A DNA stretch of 27,050 bases from a virus. The number at the start of each line of letters is the position of its first letter. Positions within the stretch are counted from its first letter, which is position 1. The stretch covers positions 1-27,050 of the IMG/VR virus record IMGVR_UViG_3300034071_000263, one strand, 5' to 3'. The translations under genes were made by a program, and so were the position numbers. Positions 14,465 to 20,500 of the stretch are shown one piece after another. Below the pieces are notes generated by a model. It was not told where the DNA came from. It worked only from the letters and a program-made list of their open reading frames with translations, and made no database searches.

Positions 14465-14764
14465 ATGAGTGCATTAATTAATTTTAGTTTAAGAGTAGAC
14501 AAATTACCAAAAGAAAAATTTGTAGCTGGTAAAGATGGAGCGCATTACTACAATGGCACAATTTCAATTAACGATGAAACAAACGAATGGGGGCAAAATG
14601 TTTCTATAATTGATTCACAAACAAAAGAAGAACGTGATGCTAAAAAACCAAAGACTTATTTAGGTAACGGAAAAGTAGTTTGGAATGATGGGAAAATAAC
14701 AAATGCTACGAAAACTGAAGTTGGGGCTTCAGCAGTAGTTGCTGATGACAATTTACCTTTCTAA
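14465..14764 (+). CDS. SSB-like single-stranded DNA binding candidate
   Basis: This 99-aa protein follows the ERF gene. Beta-strand alternation (INFSLRVDKLP, HYYNGTISINDE, QNVSIIDSQ) could form an OB fold. The last residues are ADDNLPF, closely resembling the acidic C-terminal tip (DDDIPF) by which bacterial SSB recruits repair and replication proteins. It is shorter than usual SSBs. The tip and the position in a recombination/replication cluster are the main evidence; the fold is inferred. Confidence 0.6.
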   Translation: MSALINFSLRVDKLPKEKFVAGKDGAHYYNGTISINDETNEWGQNVSIIDSQTKEERDAKKPKTYLGNGKVVWNDGKITNATKTEVGASAVVADDNLPF

Positions 14765-14772
14765 ATTTAATT

Positions 14773-14798
14773 GGGTAGTGTAAAAGCTACCCTTTTTT
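14773..14798 (+). terminator. Terminator or attenuator before the ATPase gene
   Basis: GGGTAG and CTACCC form a perfect 6-bp stem around TGTAAAAG, followed by six T residues. Only 11 bases separate it from the next ATG and I see no promoter after it, so it may attenuate rather than end the operon. Confidence 0.75.
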
Positions 14799-14809
14799 AA
14801 AACAAACAA

Positions 14810-15658
14810 ATGAAAACAGACAAAGAAGAACAAAGATTAGTGATGCAGGTTTTAGTTGAAGAAGCAATTATTAACCCGCTAGAAAAAATAGATTACCCTA
14901 CACCAGCTATTTCATTTGGTACAAAGCAATACGAAACAAAAGATGGAATTATTGAATATCCTGTTCCAGTTGGAACTTACGGAAATTTTTCTTTTGTTCA
15001 AGCACCGCCTAAAAGCAAAAAAACATTTTTTATCAGTTTACTTTCAGCGGTATATTTAAACGGACAATTAAATGGTATTACAGGCGATTTAAAAGGCAAT
15101 AGAGAAAACAAACACCTAGTGCATTTTGACACAGAACAAGGCAATTTTCACGCTCAAATGGTTTTTAAACGACCTATTGAAATGACTGGAACTGTTACTG
15201 ATAAATACCATACTTTAGCATTAAGACAATATAGCTTTAATACACGCATTCAAGTAATAGAATTTTATCTTTACGATACATTAGACGGAAAAGATATTGG
15301 ATTGGTTATTATTGATGGTATAGCTGATTTATGTAGCGATGTAAACAACATAGAAGAAAGTAATGCAGTAGTGCAAAAGTTAATGAAATGGACTAAAGAA
15401 TTAAATTGTCATATAGTTACAGTAATACATTCAAATTTTGGAACTGATAAACCAACTGGACATTTAGGTAGTTTTTTAGAAAAGAAAGCAGAAACACAAA
15501 TACAATTAGAGTTAAACACAGTAAACAAAGAATTAGTCACAGTAAGTTGTAAAAGAAGTAGAAATGCAAGTTTTGACACATTTAGCTTTAAAGTAAATAA
15601 ATATGGTTTACCACAAGTTGAAGGAGACTTTTACGACCCTTTAAAAGATATGTTTTAA
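14810..15658 (+). CDS. RecA/AAA-fold ATPase, probable replication or recombination motor
   Basis: This 282-aa protein has a RecA-like P-loop core similar to the RepA/AAA_25 ATPases of phages and plasmids. The Walker A-like motif is degenerate: APPKSKKT at 65-72 instead of GxxxxGKT, a variation (K/S/K before KT) I have seen in this family. The Walker B segment is LVIID at 165-169. A VIHSNFG stretch (near residue 207) is the likely sensor. The HFDTEQGNF motif (about 105-113) also fits the family. It may unwind DNA at the origin or load helicase. The degenerate P-loop leaves open weak hydrolysis or a different nucleotide mode. Confidence 0.8.
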   Translation: MKTDKEEQRLVMQVLVEEAIINPLEKIDYPTPAISFGTKQYETKDGIIEYPVPVGTYGNFSFVQAPPKSKKTFFISLLSAVYLNGQLNGITGDLKGNRENKHLVHFDTEQGNFHAQMVFKRPIEMTGTVTDKYHTLALRQYSFNTRIQVIEFYLYDTLDGKDIGLVIIDGIADLCSDVNNIEESNAVVQKLMKWTKELNCHIVTVIHSNFGTDKPTGHLGSFLEKKAETQIQLELNTVNKELVTVSCKRSRNASFDTFSFKVNKYGLPQVEGDFYDPLKDMF

Positions 15659-15659
15659 T

Positions 15660-15947
15660 ATGATAGCAATAAAAAACCACATAGAGCAGTTACAAACATC
15701 AGCTAGTAGAATGTTAGTTTTAAATTCAGATAATTCAATGTTAATAAGTTATTTTAAAGACCTAAACGAAAAGTTGTTATATTTATCGGAATTAGTTAAT
15801 ATGGAAACTAAATTCAAATGGCAAGAACTTGAAAATAATATTGAAAGTTTGAAAAGTCAGGATGAAAATTTAAGTCACATAGCAATTTATTTAAAAATTA
15901 GAGATTTAGAAAAACAATATACTGGTTTAATAAAATTCGAATTATGA
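15660..15947 (+). CDS. Small helical protein, unknown function
   Basis: This 95-aa protein starts one base after the ATPase stop. Most of it is predicted helical and charged (KDLNEKLLYLSELVNM, WQELENNIESLKSQDEN, YLKIRDLEKQYTGLI). No known motif is recognised. Close linkage to the ATPase suggests a replication accessory, but this is inference only. Confidence 0.8.
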   Translation: MIAIKNHIEQLQTSASRMLVLNSDNSMLISYFKDLNEKLLYLSELVNMETKFKWQELENNIESLKSQDENLSHIAIYLKIRDLEKQYTGLIKFEL

Positions 15948-16165
15948 TTTTTGTAACTTTTGTACTGATAACAATTTATTTTTTAATGCAGTTAATGCAA
16001 AAATACGATGGCGATGTAATTATAGCACCAATAAAGGGTTTAATGTTAGGTGCATTATACAACGATGACATTGATAACGAAGAAACAGAACACACTATTC
16101 AAATAGTGATTTTCGTAATATCAATAACCTATATATGGACAACAACAAATGGCTCGAAAAAGTAG
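15944..16165 (+). CDS. Two-span membrane protein overlapping the sigma-like gene
   Basis: This 73-aa protein is ATGA-coupled to its neighbour. Two hydrophobic segments, residues 1-18 (MIFVTFVLITIYFLMQL) and about 52-66 (IQIVIFVISITYIW), flank an acidic loop (YNDDIDNEETEHT). Its last 31 bases overlap the start of the sigma-like gene in another frame. Some extracytoplasmic sigma factors are paired with membrane anti-sigma proteins, but this one is too small to show an anti-sigma domain. The link is only positional. Confidence 0.75.
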   Translation: MIFVTFVLITIYFLMQLMQKYDGDVIIAPIKGLMLGALYNDDIDNEETEHTIQIVIFVISITYIWTTTNGSKK

Positions 16166-16677
16166 CGCAACATCATAAAGAATGGGTTGAGATTATACAC
16201 AAGTTTGGCGAGTATGATTATGCTGAAGACATAGTTCAGGAAACGTATATAGCTTTATACAAGTACGCAAATGCAGAAAAGATAATTGATGCAAATGGTA
16301 ATGTACGGAAAGGATACGTATTTTTTACTCTAAAATCTTTGTTCTTTCAGTTCTATAATAAAAAAATGAAGGTTACAAAAGTGCCTATTGATGACTGCTG
16401 GGACTTATTCGACGATTCCAATGTAGAAGAACATAAAGCATACAATGATATATGTTTGCTTATTGATGCTGAAATAAAGAACTGGAATGATTATGATATG
16501 TTACTATTTAAACTTTATAGGGATAGAGATTTAAGTATGCGTGAAATAGCAAAAGGAACTAATATCAGTTTGATTTCAATATTTAACAGTTTAAAAAATC
16601 ACAAAGCAATATTAAAGCAGAAGTTTCAGAAACAATATACTGATTATATAGAAAGAGATTATGAAAACTTGTACTAA
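16135..16677 (+). CDS. Sigma-70-like (ECF-type) transcription factor
   Basis: This 180-aa protein has the size and layout of a small sigma factor. A region-2-like helix set lies at about residues 15-75, with the typical YAEDIVQETYIALYKY sequence (DIVQETFLRLW-type core). A region-4-like helix-turn-helix lies at about 127-170 with DRDLSMREIAKGTNISLISIFNSLKNHKAILK. It would bind host RNA polymerase and redirect it, for example to late genes lacking host-type -7 elements. Region 2 promoter-melting residues are not clearly recognised, so a sigma-like DNA-binding regulator remains possible. It overlaps its upstream membrane protein by 31 bases and the HNH gene by 17. Confidence 0.75.
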   Translation: MDNNKWLEKVAQHHKEWVEIIHKFGEYDYAEDIVQETYIALYKYANAEKIIDANGNVRKGYVFFTLKSLFFQFYNKKMKVTKVPIDDCWDLFDDSNVEEHKAYNDICLLIDAEIKNWNDYDMLLFKLYRDRDLSMREIAKGTNISLISIFNSLKNHKAILKQKFQKQYTDYIERDYENLY

Positions 16678-17194
16678 ATGTAAAGAAGAAAAAAAATTAA
16701 TTGAATTTCATAAATCAGTAAAAAAATTATTTGGAGTAAATAATATTTGCAAATTATGCAGTAAAGAAGTTTTAAGATTATGGAGAAAAAATAATGTAGA
16801 AAAAGTAAAATATCACAATAAAAAATATAAAAATAAAGAATATAAAAAAAATAGAAAAAAAACTGATAGTTTGTTTAAATTAAAATGTAATATTAGTTCT
16901 TTAATATATTCATCTTTTAAAAAAAATAGCCATCATAAAAACTCAAAAACAAAAGAAATTTTAGGATGTTCATTTGAAAAATTTAAAGTACATTTAGAAA
17001 AACAATTTAAAGATGATATGTCTTGGGAAAATCAAGGCAAATGGCATTTAGACCATATTTATCCTGTATCTTTAGCAAAAGATGAAGAAGAATTAATAAA
17101 ACTAAATCATTACACAAATTTTCAACCACTTTGGGCATTTGATAATATAAGTAAAGGAAATAAAATAATAGAAAAACAATTAATACTAATATAA
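16661..17194 (+). CDS. HNH homing-type endonuclease, second copy
   Basis: This 177-aa protein has an N-terminal zinc-finger-like segment (C4xxC7 and C30xxC33), a basic Lys/Asn-rich middle, and a C-terminal HNH nuclease with WHLDH at 128-132, LNHYTNFQPLWA at 148-159 and DN at 161-162. Over about 70 residues it is well over half identical by eye to the minus-strand HNH protein at 1919-2683. The start overlaps the sigma-like gene by 17 bases. The N-terminal Cys cluster, unlike the longer N-terminus of the other copy, suggests separate acquisition of the DNA-recognition part. It is probably a free-standing homing endonuclease, not required for growth. Confidence 0.9.
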   Translation: MKTCTKCKEEKKLIEFHKSVKKLFGVNNICKLCSKEVLRLWRKNNVEKVKYHNKKYKNKEYKKNRKKTDSLFKLKCNISSLIYSSFKKNSHHKNSKTKEILGCSFEKFKVHLEKQFKDDMSWENQGKWHLDHIYPVSLAKDEEELIKLNHYTNFQPLWAFDNISKGNKIIEKQLILI

Positions 17195-17195
17195 A

Positions 17196-17570
17196 ATGGC
17201 AAGAAAGAAAAAATCAGTAGGTCTTGGAGATACTGTTGAAAAAATTACCACAGCTACTGGAATAAAAAATGTAGTTAAAATATTTACAGAAATAACTGGC
17301 GTTGATTGTAATTGCGATGCAAGAAAAGAGAAACTAAACAAAATATTTCCGTACAGAAAAACAGAATGTTTAAATGAAACTGACTACAATGCACTAGGTA
17401 TTATTTTACAGAAAAACGAATTAACACCAGCCGACCAGTTAATAGTTTCAGATATTTATTTCAATGTATTTAAGCATAGATTACAATTAAGTGATTGTAG
17501 TAGCTGTTGGAGAGGTAAAATACAAGAACTAAAAAGAGTTTTTGACGAATACACTTCTGATGAAATTTAA
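17196..17570 (+). CDS. Cys-containing conserved phage protein, unknown function
   Basis: This 124-aa protein starts one base after the HNH stop. Opening MARKKKSVGLGDTVEKITTA, then TEITGVDCNCDARKEKLNKIFPY and later SDCSSCWRG form a likely metal site (C-x-C ... C-x-x-C). I recall this GLGD...ATGI...DC.CD.RK..LN..FPY pattern in many uncharacterised Bacteroidota phage proteins. It probably binds zinc or DNA. No specific role is known to me. Confidence 0.8.
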   Translation: MARKKKSVGLGDTVEKITTATGIKNVVKIFTEITGVDCNCDARKEKLNKIFPYRKTECLNETDYNALGIILQKNELTPADQLIVSDIYFNVFKHRLQLSDCSSCWRGKIQELKRVFDEYTSDEI

Positions 17571-17934
17571 TAACGATTTTAAATATGATTTAAAGTTTGG
17601 ACAAATAGGTGAAGAATTATTAGGTTCTATTTTTACTGATAAAATGATTGAAGTAAAAAGAGATAATTGGATAGCAAGAAGCGGAAATATAGCTATTGAA
17701 TTTGAGAGTAGAGGTAAACCGTCTGGAATAAATAAAAGTTTAGCTGAATATTGGGTTTTTATTTTTAGTGGTAAATTTGAAGATGATATTCTTTTAATTA
17801 TAAAAACTGAAAGATTAAAGTCAATATTTAAAAAATATTATGATAAAGGAAATATAAAATCTATGGGCGATAATAATACTAGTAAAGCAGTATTAATTCC
17901 TGTAAAAGAAATAACAGATTATAAAAATTATTAA
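17560..17934 (+). CDS. Putative PDDEXK-like nuclease
   Basis: I use ATG 17560, which overlaps the previous gene by 11 bases; the upstream ATG six codons earlier would overlap further. The 124-aa protein has FGQIGEELLGSIF, then MIEVKRDNW (an E-x-K nuclease core), SGNIAIEFESRGKPSGI and LAEYWVF, all of which recur in small PDDEXK phage nucleases resembling Holliday-junction resolvases. Candidate acidic/Lys residues lie in the EVK motif, and the IEFE strand could supply others. It probably resolves or trims branched DNA during replication. Confidence 0.7.
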   Translation: MKFNNDFKYDLKFGQIGEELLGSIFTDKMIEVKRDNWIARSGNIAIEFESRGKPSGINKSLAEYWVFIFSGKFEDDILLIIKTERLKSIFKKYYDKGNIKSMGDNNTSKAVLIPVKEITDYKNY

Positions 17935-17935
17935 A

Positions 17936-18292
17936 ATGGAAACAAATATAATTCAACAGGAGTATTTAAAATCAGTAATTTTAAGCCAGTTATTATTAGA
18001 AGCAAACGAAAGTTTATTTTTTACAACGCAATACAAGCAGCAGATTAAAAACAAAATAAATAGTTTAAATAAAGATTTAGAAGACGTTGTAAGAAACGAA
18101 TATAAAATAGTTTACAATACAGACCCTGAAACAACAACTAATATTTTAAATAGTATTGAAACGATTGTAAAGAAACTACAAACAAGTTCGCTGGATGAAT
18201 TGGTTTTTATAAACTCGGTAATTGATAAATACAAAGAAAATGCAGAATGGTTTAAAGAGTACGGTGAGACTGAATTTTTAAGATTGCAGTAA
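17936..18292 (+). CDS. Helical protein, unknown function
   Basis: This 118-aa protein starts one base after the nuclease stop. It is mostly amphipathic helix (QQEYLKSVILSQLLLEANESLFF, YKQQIKNKINSLNKDLEDVV, NSIETIVKKLQTSSLDELVFINSVIDKYKENAEWFK) with no Cys or membrane segment. Its stop overlaps the next start by one base (TAATG). It might be a coiled-coil accessory of the neighbouring nuclease, but I do not recognise the family. Confidence 0.8.
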   Translation: METNIIQQEYLKSVILSQLLLEANESLFFTTQYKQQIKNKINSLNKDLEDVVRNEYKIVYNTDPETTTNILNSIETIVKKLQTSSLDELVFINSVIDKYKENAEWFKEYGETEFLRLQ

Positions 18293-18549
18293 TGGCTAAA
18301 AAACAAATAGCAAAATACATTCCTACAGATGAAGAAACAAAAGCGATGTATAAATGTGTTAGTAATGATTTAGCTTACGTTATACAACCAACACAAAATT
18401 CTAATAGATATCGCGTATTGAAATTTAAGATATCAAACAGGTTAGAATTATTTACTTACAAAGAAAATGATGTTGAAGTAGAATTTACAGAATACGATGC
18501 ATTAAAAAAAACAATGGAACTTTATAAACTACACTCAAAAAGATTTTAA
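18292..18549 (+). CDS. Small protein, unknown function
   Basis: This 85-aa protein is coupled to its neighbours by TAATG and directly abuts the next ATG. It starts MAKKQIAKYIPTDEETKAMYKCVSNDLAYVIQ and has a basic mixed alpha/beta composition with one Cys. I recall similar short proteins (TDEE....Y.....DLA..I.P) in Bacteroidota phages as hypothetical proteins. No motif reveals a function. Confidence 0.8.
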   Translation: MAKKQIAKYIPTDEETKAMYKCVSNDLAYVIQPTQNSNRYRVLKFKISNRLELFTYKENDVEVEFTEYDALKKTMELYKLHSKRF

Positions 18550-18735
18550 ATGAAAGATACAATAGTAGAAGCAGTAATTAACCAATTTAAAGAACGTTCT
18601 AGCGTAGGAATTAATAAATATGGTGTAACACTAGACAGAACAGATTTAACACGTTTAGAATGGATAAATCACGCCCAGCAGGAAGCTATGGATATGATTT
18701 TATATTTAGAAAAATTAAAGACTTATGAAAAATAA
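18550..18735 (+). CDS. MazG-like / nucleotide pyrophosphohydrolase-related small protein
   Basis: This 61-aa protein resembles short phage relatives of MazG-type pyrophosphohydrolases. The RSSVGINKYGVTLDRTDL stretch followed by WINHAQQEAMDMILYLEKLK resembles the helix pair with Glu/Asp residues (E and D in QQEAMDM) that holds Mg and a nucleotide in that family. It is too short to form a complete classical MazG enzyme alone, so it may act as a dimer or be a reduced version. The match is by pattern only. Confidence 0.65.
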   Translation: MKDTIVEAVINQFKERSSVGINKYGVTLDRTDLTRLEWINHAQQEAMDMILYLEKLKTYEK

Positions 18736-18859
18736 ACAGACTTGCTTACAACGAATAAATAGAATAATGAAATTTAACTACAACAGAGGGTTAAATTCAG
18801 AAAGGGTAAACGCAGTATATCGAAAAATAATTAAACTAAAATTTGAGGGTAGCAATTAG
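18725..18859 (+). CDS. Small basic protein, unknown function
   Basis: ATG 18725 overlaps the previous gene by 11 bases and encodes 44 residues ending at TAG 18859, within the terminator stem. It is basic (CLQRINRIMKFNYNRGLNSERVNAVYRKIIKLKF). A helical N-terminus and regular codon use support it as a real gene, and overlapping starts are normal here. No function is visible. Confidence 0.6.
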   Translation: MKNKQTCLQRINRIMKFNYNRGLNSERVNAVYRKIIKLKFEGSN

Positions 18860-18875
18860 CTATCCTTTTTTTTTG
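18846..18875 (+). terminator. Terminator of the main early operon
   Basis: AGGGTAGC (18846-18853) pairs with GCTATCCT (18859-18866), with one G-T wobble and an AATTA loop, followed by nine T residues. It is followed by a new TATATTTG promoter element. Confidence 0.88.
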
Positions 18876-18926
18876 TTAAATAAAAGTTAAAATTGCATAA
18901 TGTTTTTTTTATGTAAATAAGTTGTT

Positions 18927-18934
18927 TATATTTG
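18927..18934 (+). promoter_or_regulatory. TATATTTG promoter element of the second early operon
   Basis: This exact TAnnTTTG octamer lies 31 bases ahead of ATG 18965 and closely follows a terminator. That is the same -7-to-ATG distance as at 13048. The -33 region is T-rich but lacks a clean TTTG. Confidence 0.65.
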
Positions 18935-18964
18935 TACTCAACAAACAATTAAAACAAAAACAAA

Positions 18965-19171
18965 ATGAAAACAGTACATTACAAAGGATTTGATTTTGAC
19001 TATGAATTAGATTATCAACCAGCAGAACCACAAACTTTAGAATATGCAGGTTGTTGTGAAGAATTTGAGATTTACAACGTAAGTCTTAATGGAATTGATG
19101 CTAGTAATTTACTAGCGAATCAATGGGATAAATTTGTAGAATTTATTATTAACGATTTAAAATCTTACTAA
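18965..19171 (+). CDS. Small acidic protein, unknown function
   Basis: This 68-aa protein is first in the second early operon. It starts MKTVHYKGFDFDYELDYQPAEPQTLEYAGCCEEFEIYNVSLNG; the FDFDY/ELDYQPAEP stretch and CCEEFEI are distinctive. I recall YKGF...YEYDYQPAE..T.EYPG pattern proteins as conserved small phage proteins without known function. It is acidic and has two adjacent Cys residues. Confidence 0.8.
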   Translation: MKTVHYKGFDFDYELDYQPAEPQTLEYAGCCEEFEIYNVSLNGIDASNLLANQWDKFVEFIINDLKSY

Positions 19172-19172
19172 A

Positions 19173-19310
19173 ATGAGAAAACAATTTTACATCTGGACAG
19201 AACAAAACCAACATTCTGAAAAATATTATAGAACTGAAGAACACGCAAAAATTAGAGCGGAGTTATGCGGTTATGAGAATTACGAAATAAGAGAAGTTTA
19301 TACAAATTAA
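19173..19310 (+). CDS. Small protein, unknown function (45 aa)
   Basis: This 45-aa ORF starts one base after the previous stop and fills the space to the next gene. The sequence is mixed alpha/beta (RKQFYIWTEQNQHSEKYYRTEEHAKIRAELCGYENYEIREVY) and looks like one small folded domain. Tight spacing on both sides and normal codon use support it. Function unknown. Confidence 0.65.
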   Translation: MRKQFYIWTEQNQHSEKYYRTEEHAKIRAELCGYENYEIREVYTN

Positions 19311-19314
19311 TATT

Positions 19315-19521
19315 ATGACAAAGCAAGAAATAATTGAAACACTAGAGATTTGTATTTCATTAATGGAATCTAGTCAAAATGTTTATGTAAAAAATCAACT
19401 AACTAAAGTAGCAGAAGCATTAACAGAAAAATGGAATAGAGATGAGTATTATGTAGAACAAATTAAACAGGTTCTTAACTACGATGAAACTATGGAAAAC
19501 TTGAATAACATTAAACTATGA
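19315..19521 (+). CDS. Small helical protein, unknown function
   Basis: This 68-aa, mainly helical protein (EIIETLEICISLMESSQNVYVKNQLTKVAEALTEKW, then EYYVEQIKQVLNYDET) follows four bases after the previous stop and overlaps the next start by ATGA. No recognisable motif or membrane segment is present. Confidence 0.75.
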   Translation: MTKQEIIETLEICISLMESSQNVYVKNQLTKVAEALTEKWNRDEYYVEQIKQVLNYDETMENLNNIKL

Positions 19522-19721
19522 ATGAAGAAGCATTAATTAAGATACAAAGCATTGTAATAGGTTTAGATAGAGATTTACATAAATACGTTAAAGAATTAAT
19601 AGACGGACAAAGCAGATATTCAGACGAACAATTAACAATAACAATTAACAGTACAGAAAAAGAATTAACTATTTATAACTATATTTTAAAATTAATAATA
19701 AACGATGGAAACAAAAATTAA
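19518..19721 (+). CDS. Small helical protein, unknown function
   Basis: This 67-aa helical protein (LIKIQSIVIGLDRDLHKYVKELIDGQ, STEKELTIYNYILKLIIND) is coupled to its upstream neighbour by ATGA, and its last 17 bases overlap the RecE-like exonuclease start. The overlap suggests coordinated translation with the exonuclease. I do not recognise the family. Confidence 0.75.
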   Translation: MNEEALIKIQSIVIGLDRDLHKYVKELIDGQSRYSDEQLTITINSTEKELTIYNYILKLIINDGNKN

Positions 19722-20478
19722 AACATTTGACGGTAAAATTTGGGACAAACAAGAACTATTAGACAATATGTATGACGATAGTTTTTACTATGGTTATTTA
19801 GGACAAAATGCATTAAGTAGTTCAAGTTTAAAAATGCTGATACAATCACCAAAAACTTATAAATACGTTACTAAATATGGTTCAGGTGAATCACAAGCAT
19901 TAAGAGACGGTAAACTATTTCATACAATGGTATTAGAGCCACACAAAATAGATGAATTAGTAATTGTAGATGTAGCAACAAAAGCAGGAAAAGCATACAA
20001 AGAAGCAAAAGAAAAAGGTTTAGAAGTTTACACTAGCAAAGAAGTAAAAGATGCAGAACGTTTAGCTGATGCACTACTTAAAAATGATGAAGCGGTACAT
20101 TATATGTCTAAATCACAATTTGAAATACCAGCTATACAAATGATTGATGAAGTACCATTTAGAGCAAAAGCAGACATACTAAAAGACAATATGATTGTAG
20201 ATTTAAAAACTACTACAGGATTGAATGACTTTAGATATAGCGCAGCGAAATACAGTTATGATTTACAAGCGTATCTTTATAGAGAAATGTTTGATGTAGA
20301 AAACTTTGTTTTTGTAGCAATAGACAAAGGTAGTTTAGACATTGGAATCTTTGAATGTAGTGATGAATTTTATGAAAGTGGAAAACGTAAACTAGAGCAG
20401 GGAATAGCAAATTATAAATACTTCTTTGGAAGTGAAGAAATAGATTTAAACCAGTACGTATTAAGAGGAATTTTATAA
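19705..20478 (+). CDS. RecE-like PDDEXK exonuclease
   Basis: This 257-aa protein resembles RecE/exonuclease VIII and the PDDEXK exonucleases of phages. It has a LSSSSLKMLIQSPKTYKY opening (about 37-53), a GKLFHTMVLEP His motif (H73), E140 before PAIQ, and the catalytic core RAKADIL-x6-VDLKTT with D157, D166 and K168. The AAKYSYDLQAYLY segment (Tyr183, Gln188) follows. It should degrade one strand of duplex ends so the ERF protein (13852-14409) can anneal the exposed strand. The two genes lie in separate transcription units. Length and motif order are normal for the family. Confidence 0.85.
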   Translation: METKIKTFDGKIWDKQELLDNMYDDSFYYGYLGQNALSSSSLKMLIQSPKTYKYVTKYGSGESQALRDGKLFHTMVLEPHKIDELVIVDVATKAGKAYKEAKEKGLEVYTSKEVKDAERLADALLKNDEAVHYMSKSQFEIPAIQMIDEVPFRAKADILKDNMIVDLKTTTGLNDFRYSAAKYSYDLQAYLYREMFDVENFVFVAIDKGSLDIGIFECSDEFYESGKRKLEQGIANYKYFFGSEEIDLNQYVLRGIL

Positions 20479-20500
20479 ATAAACAAACAATTAGAAACAA

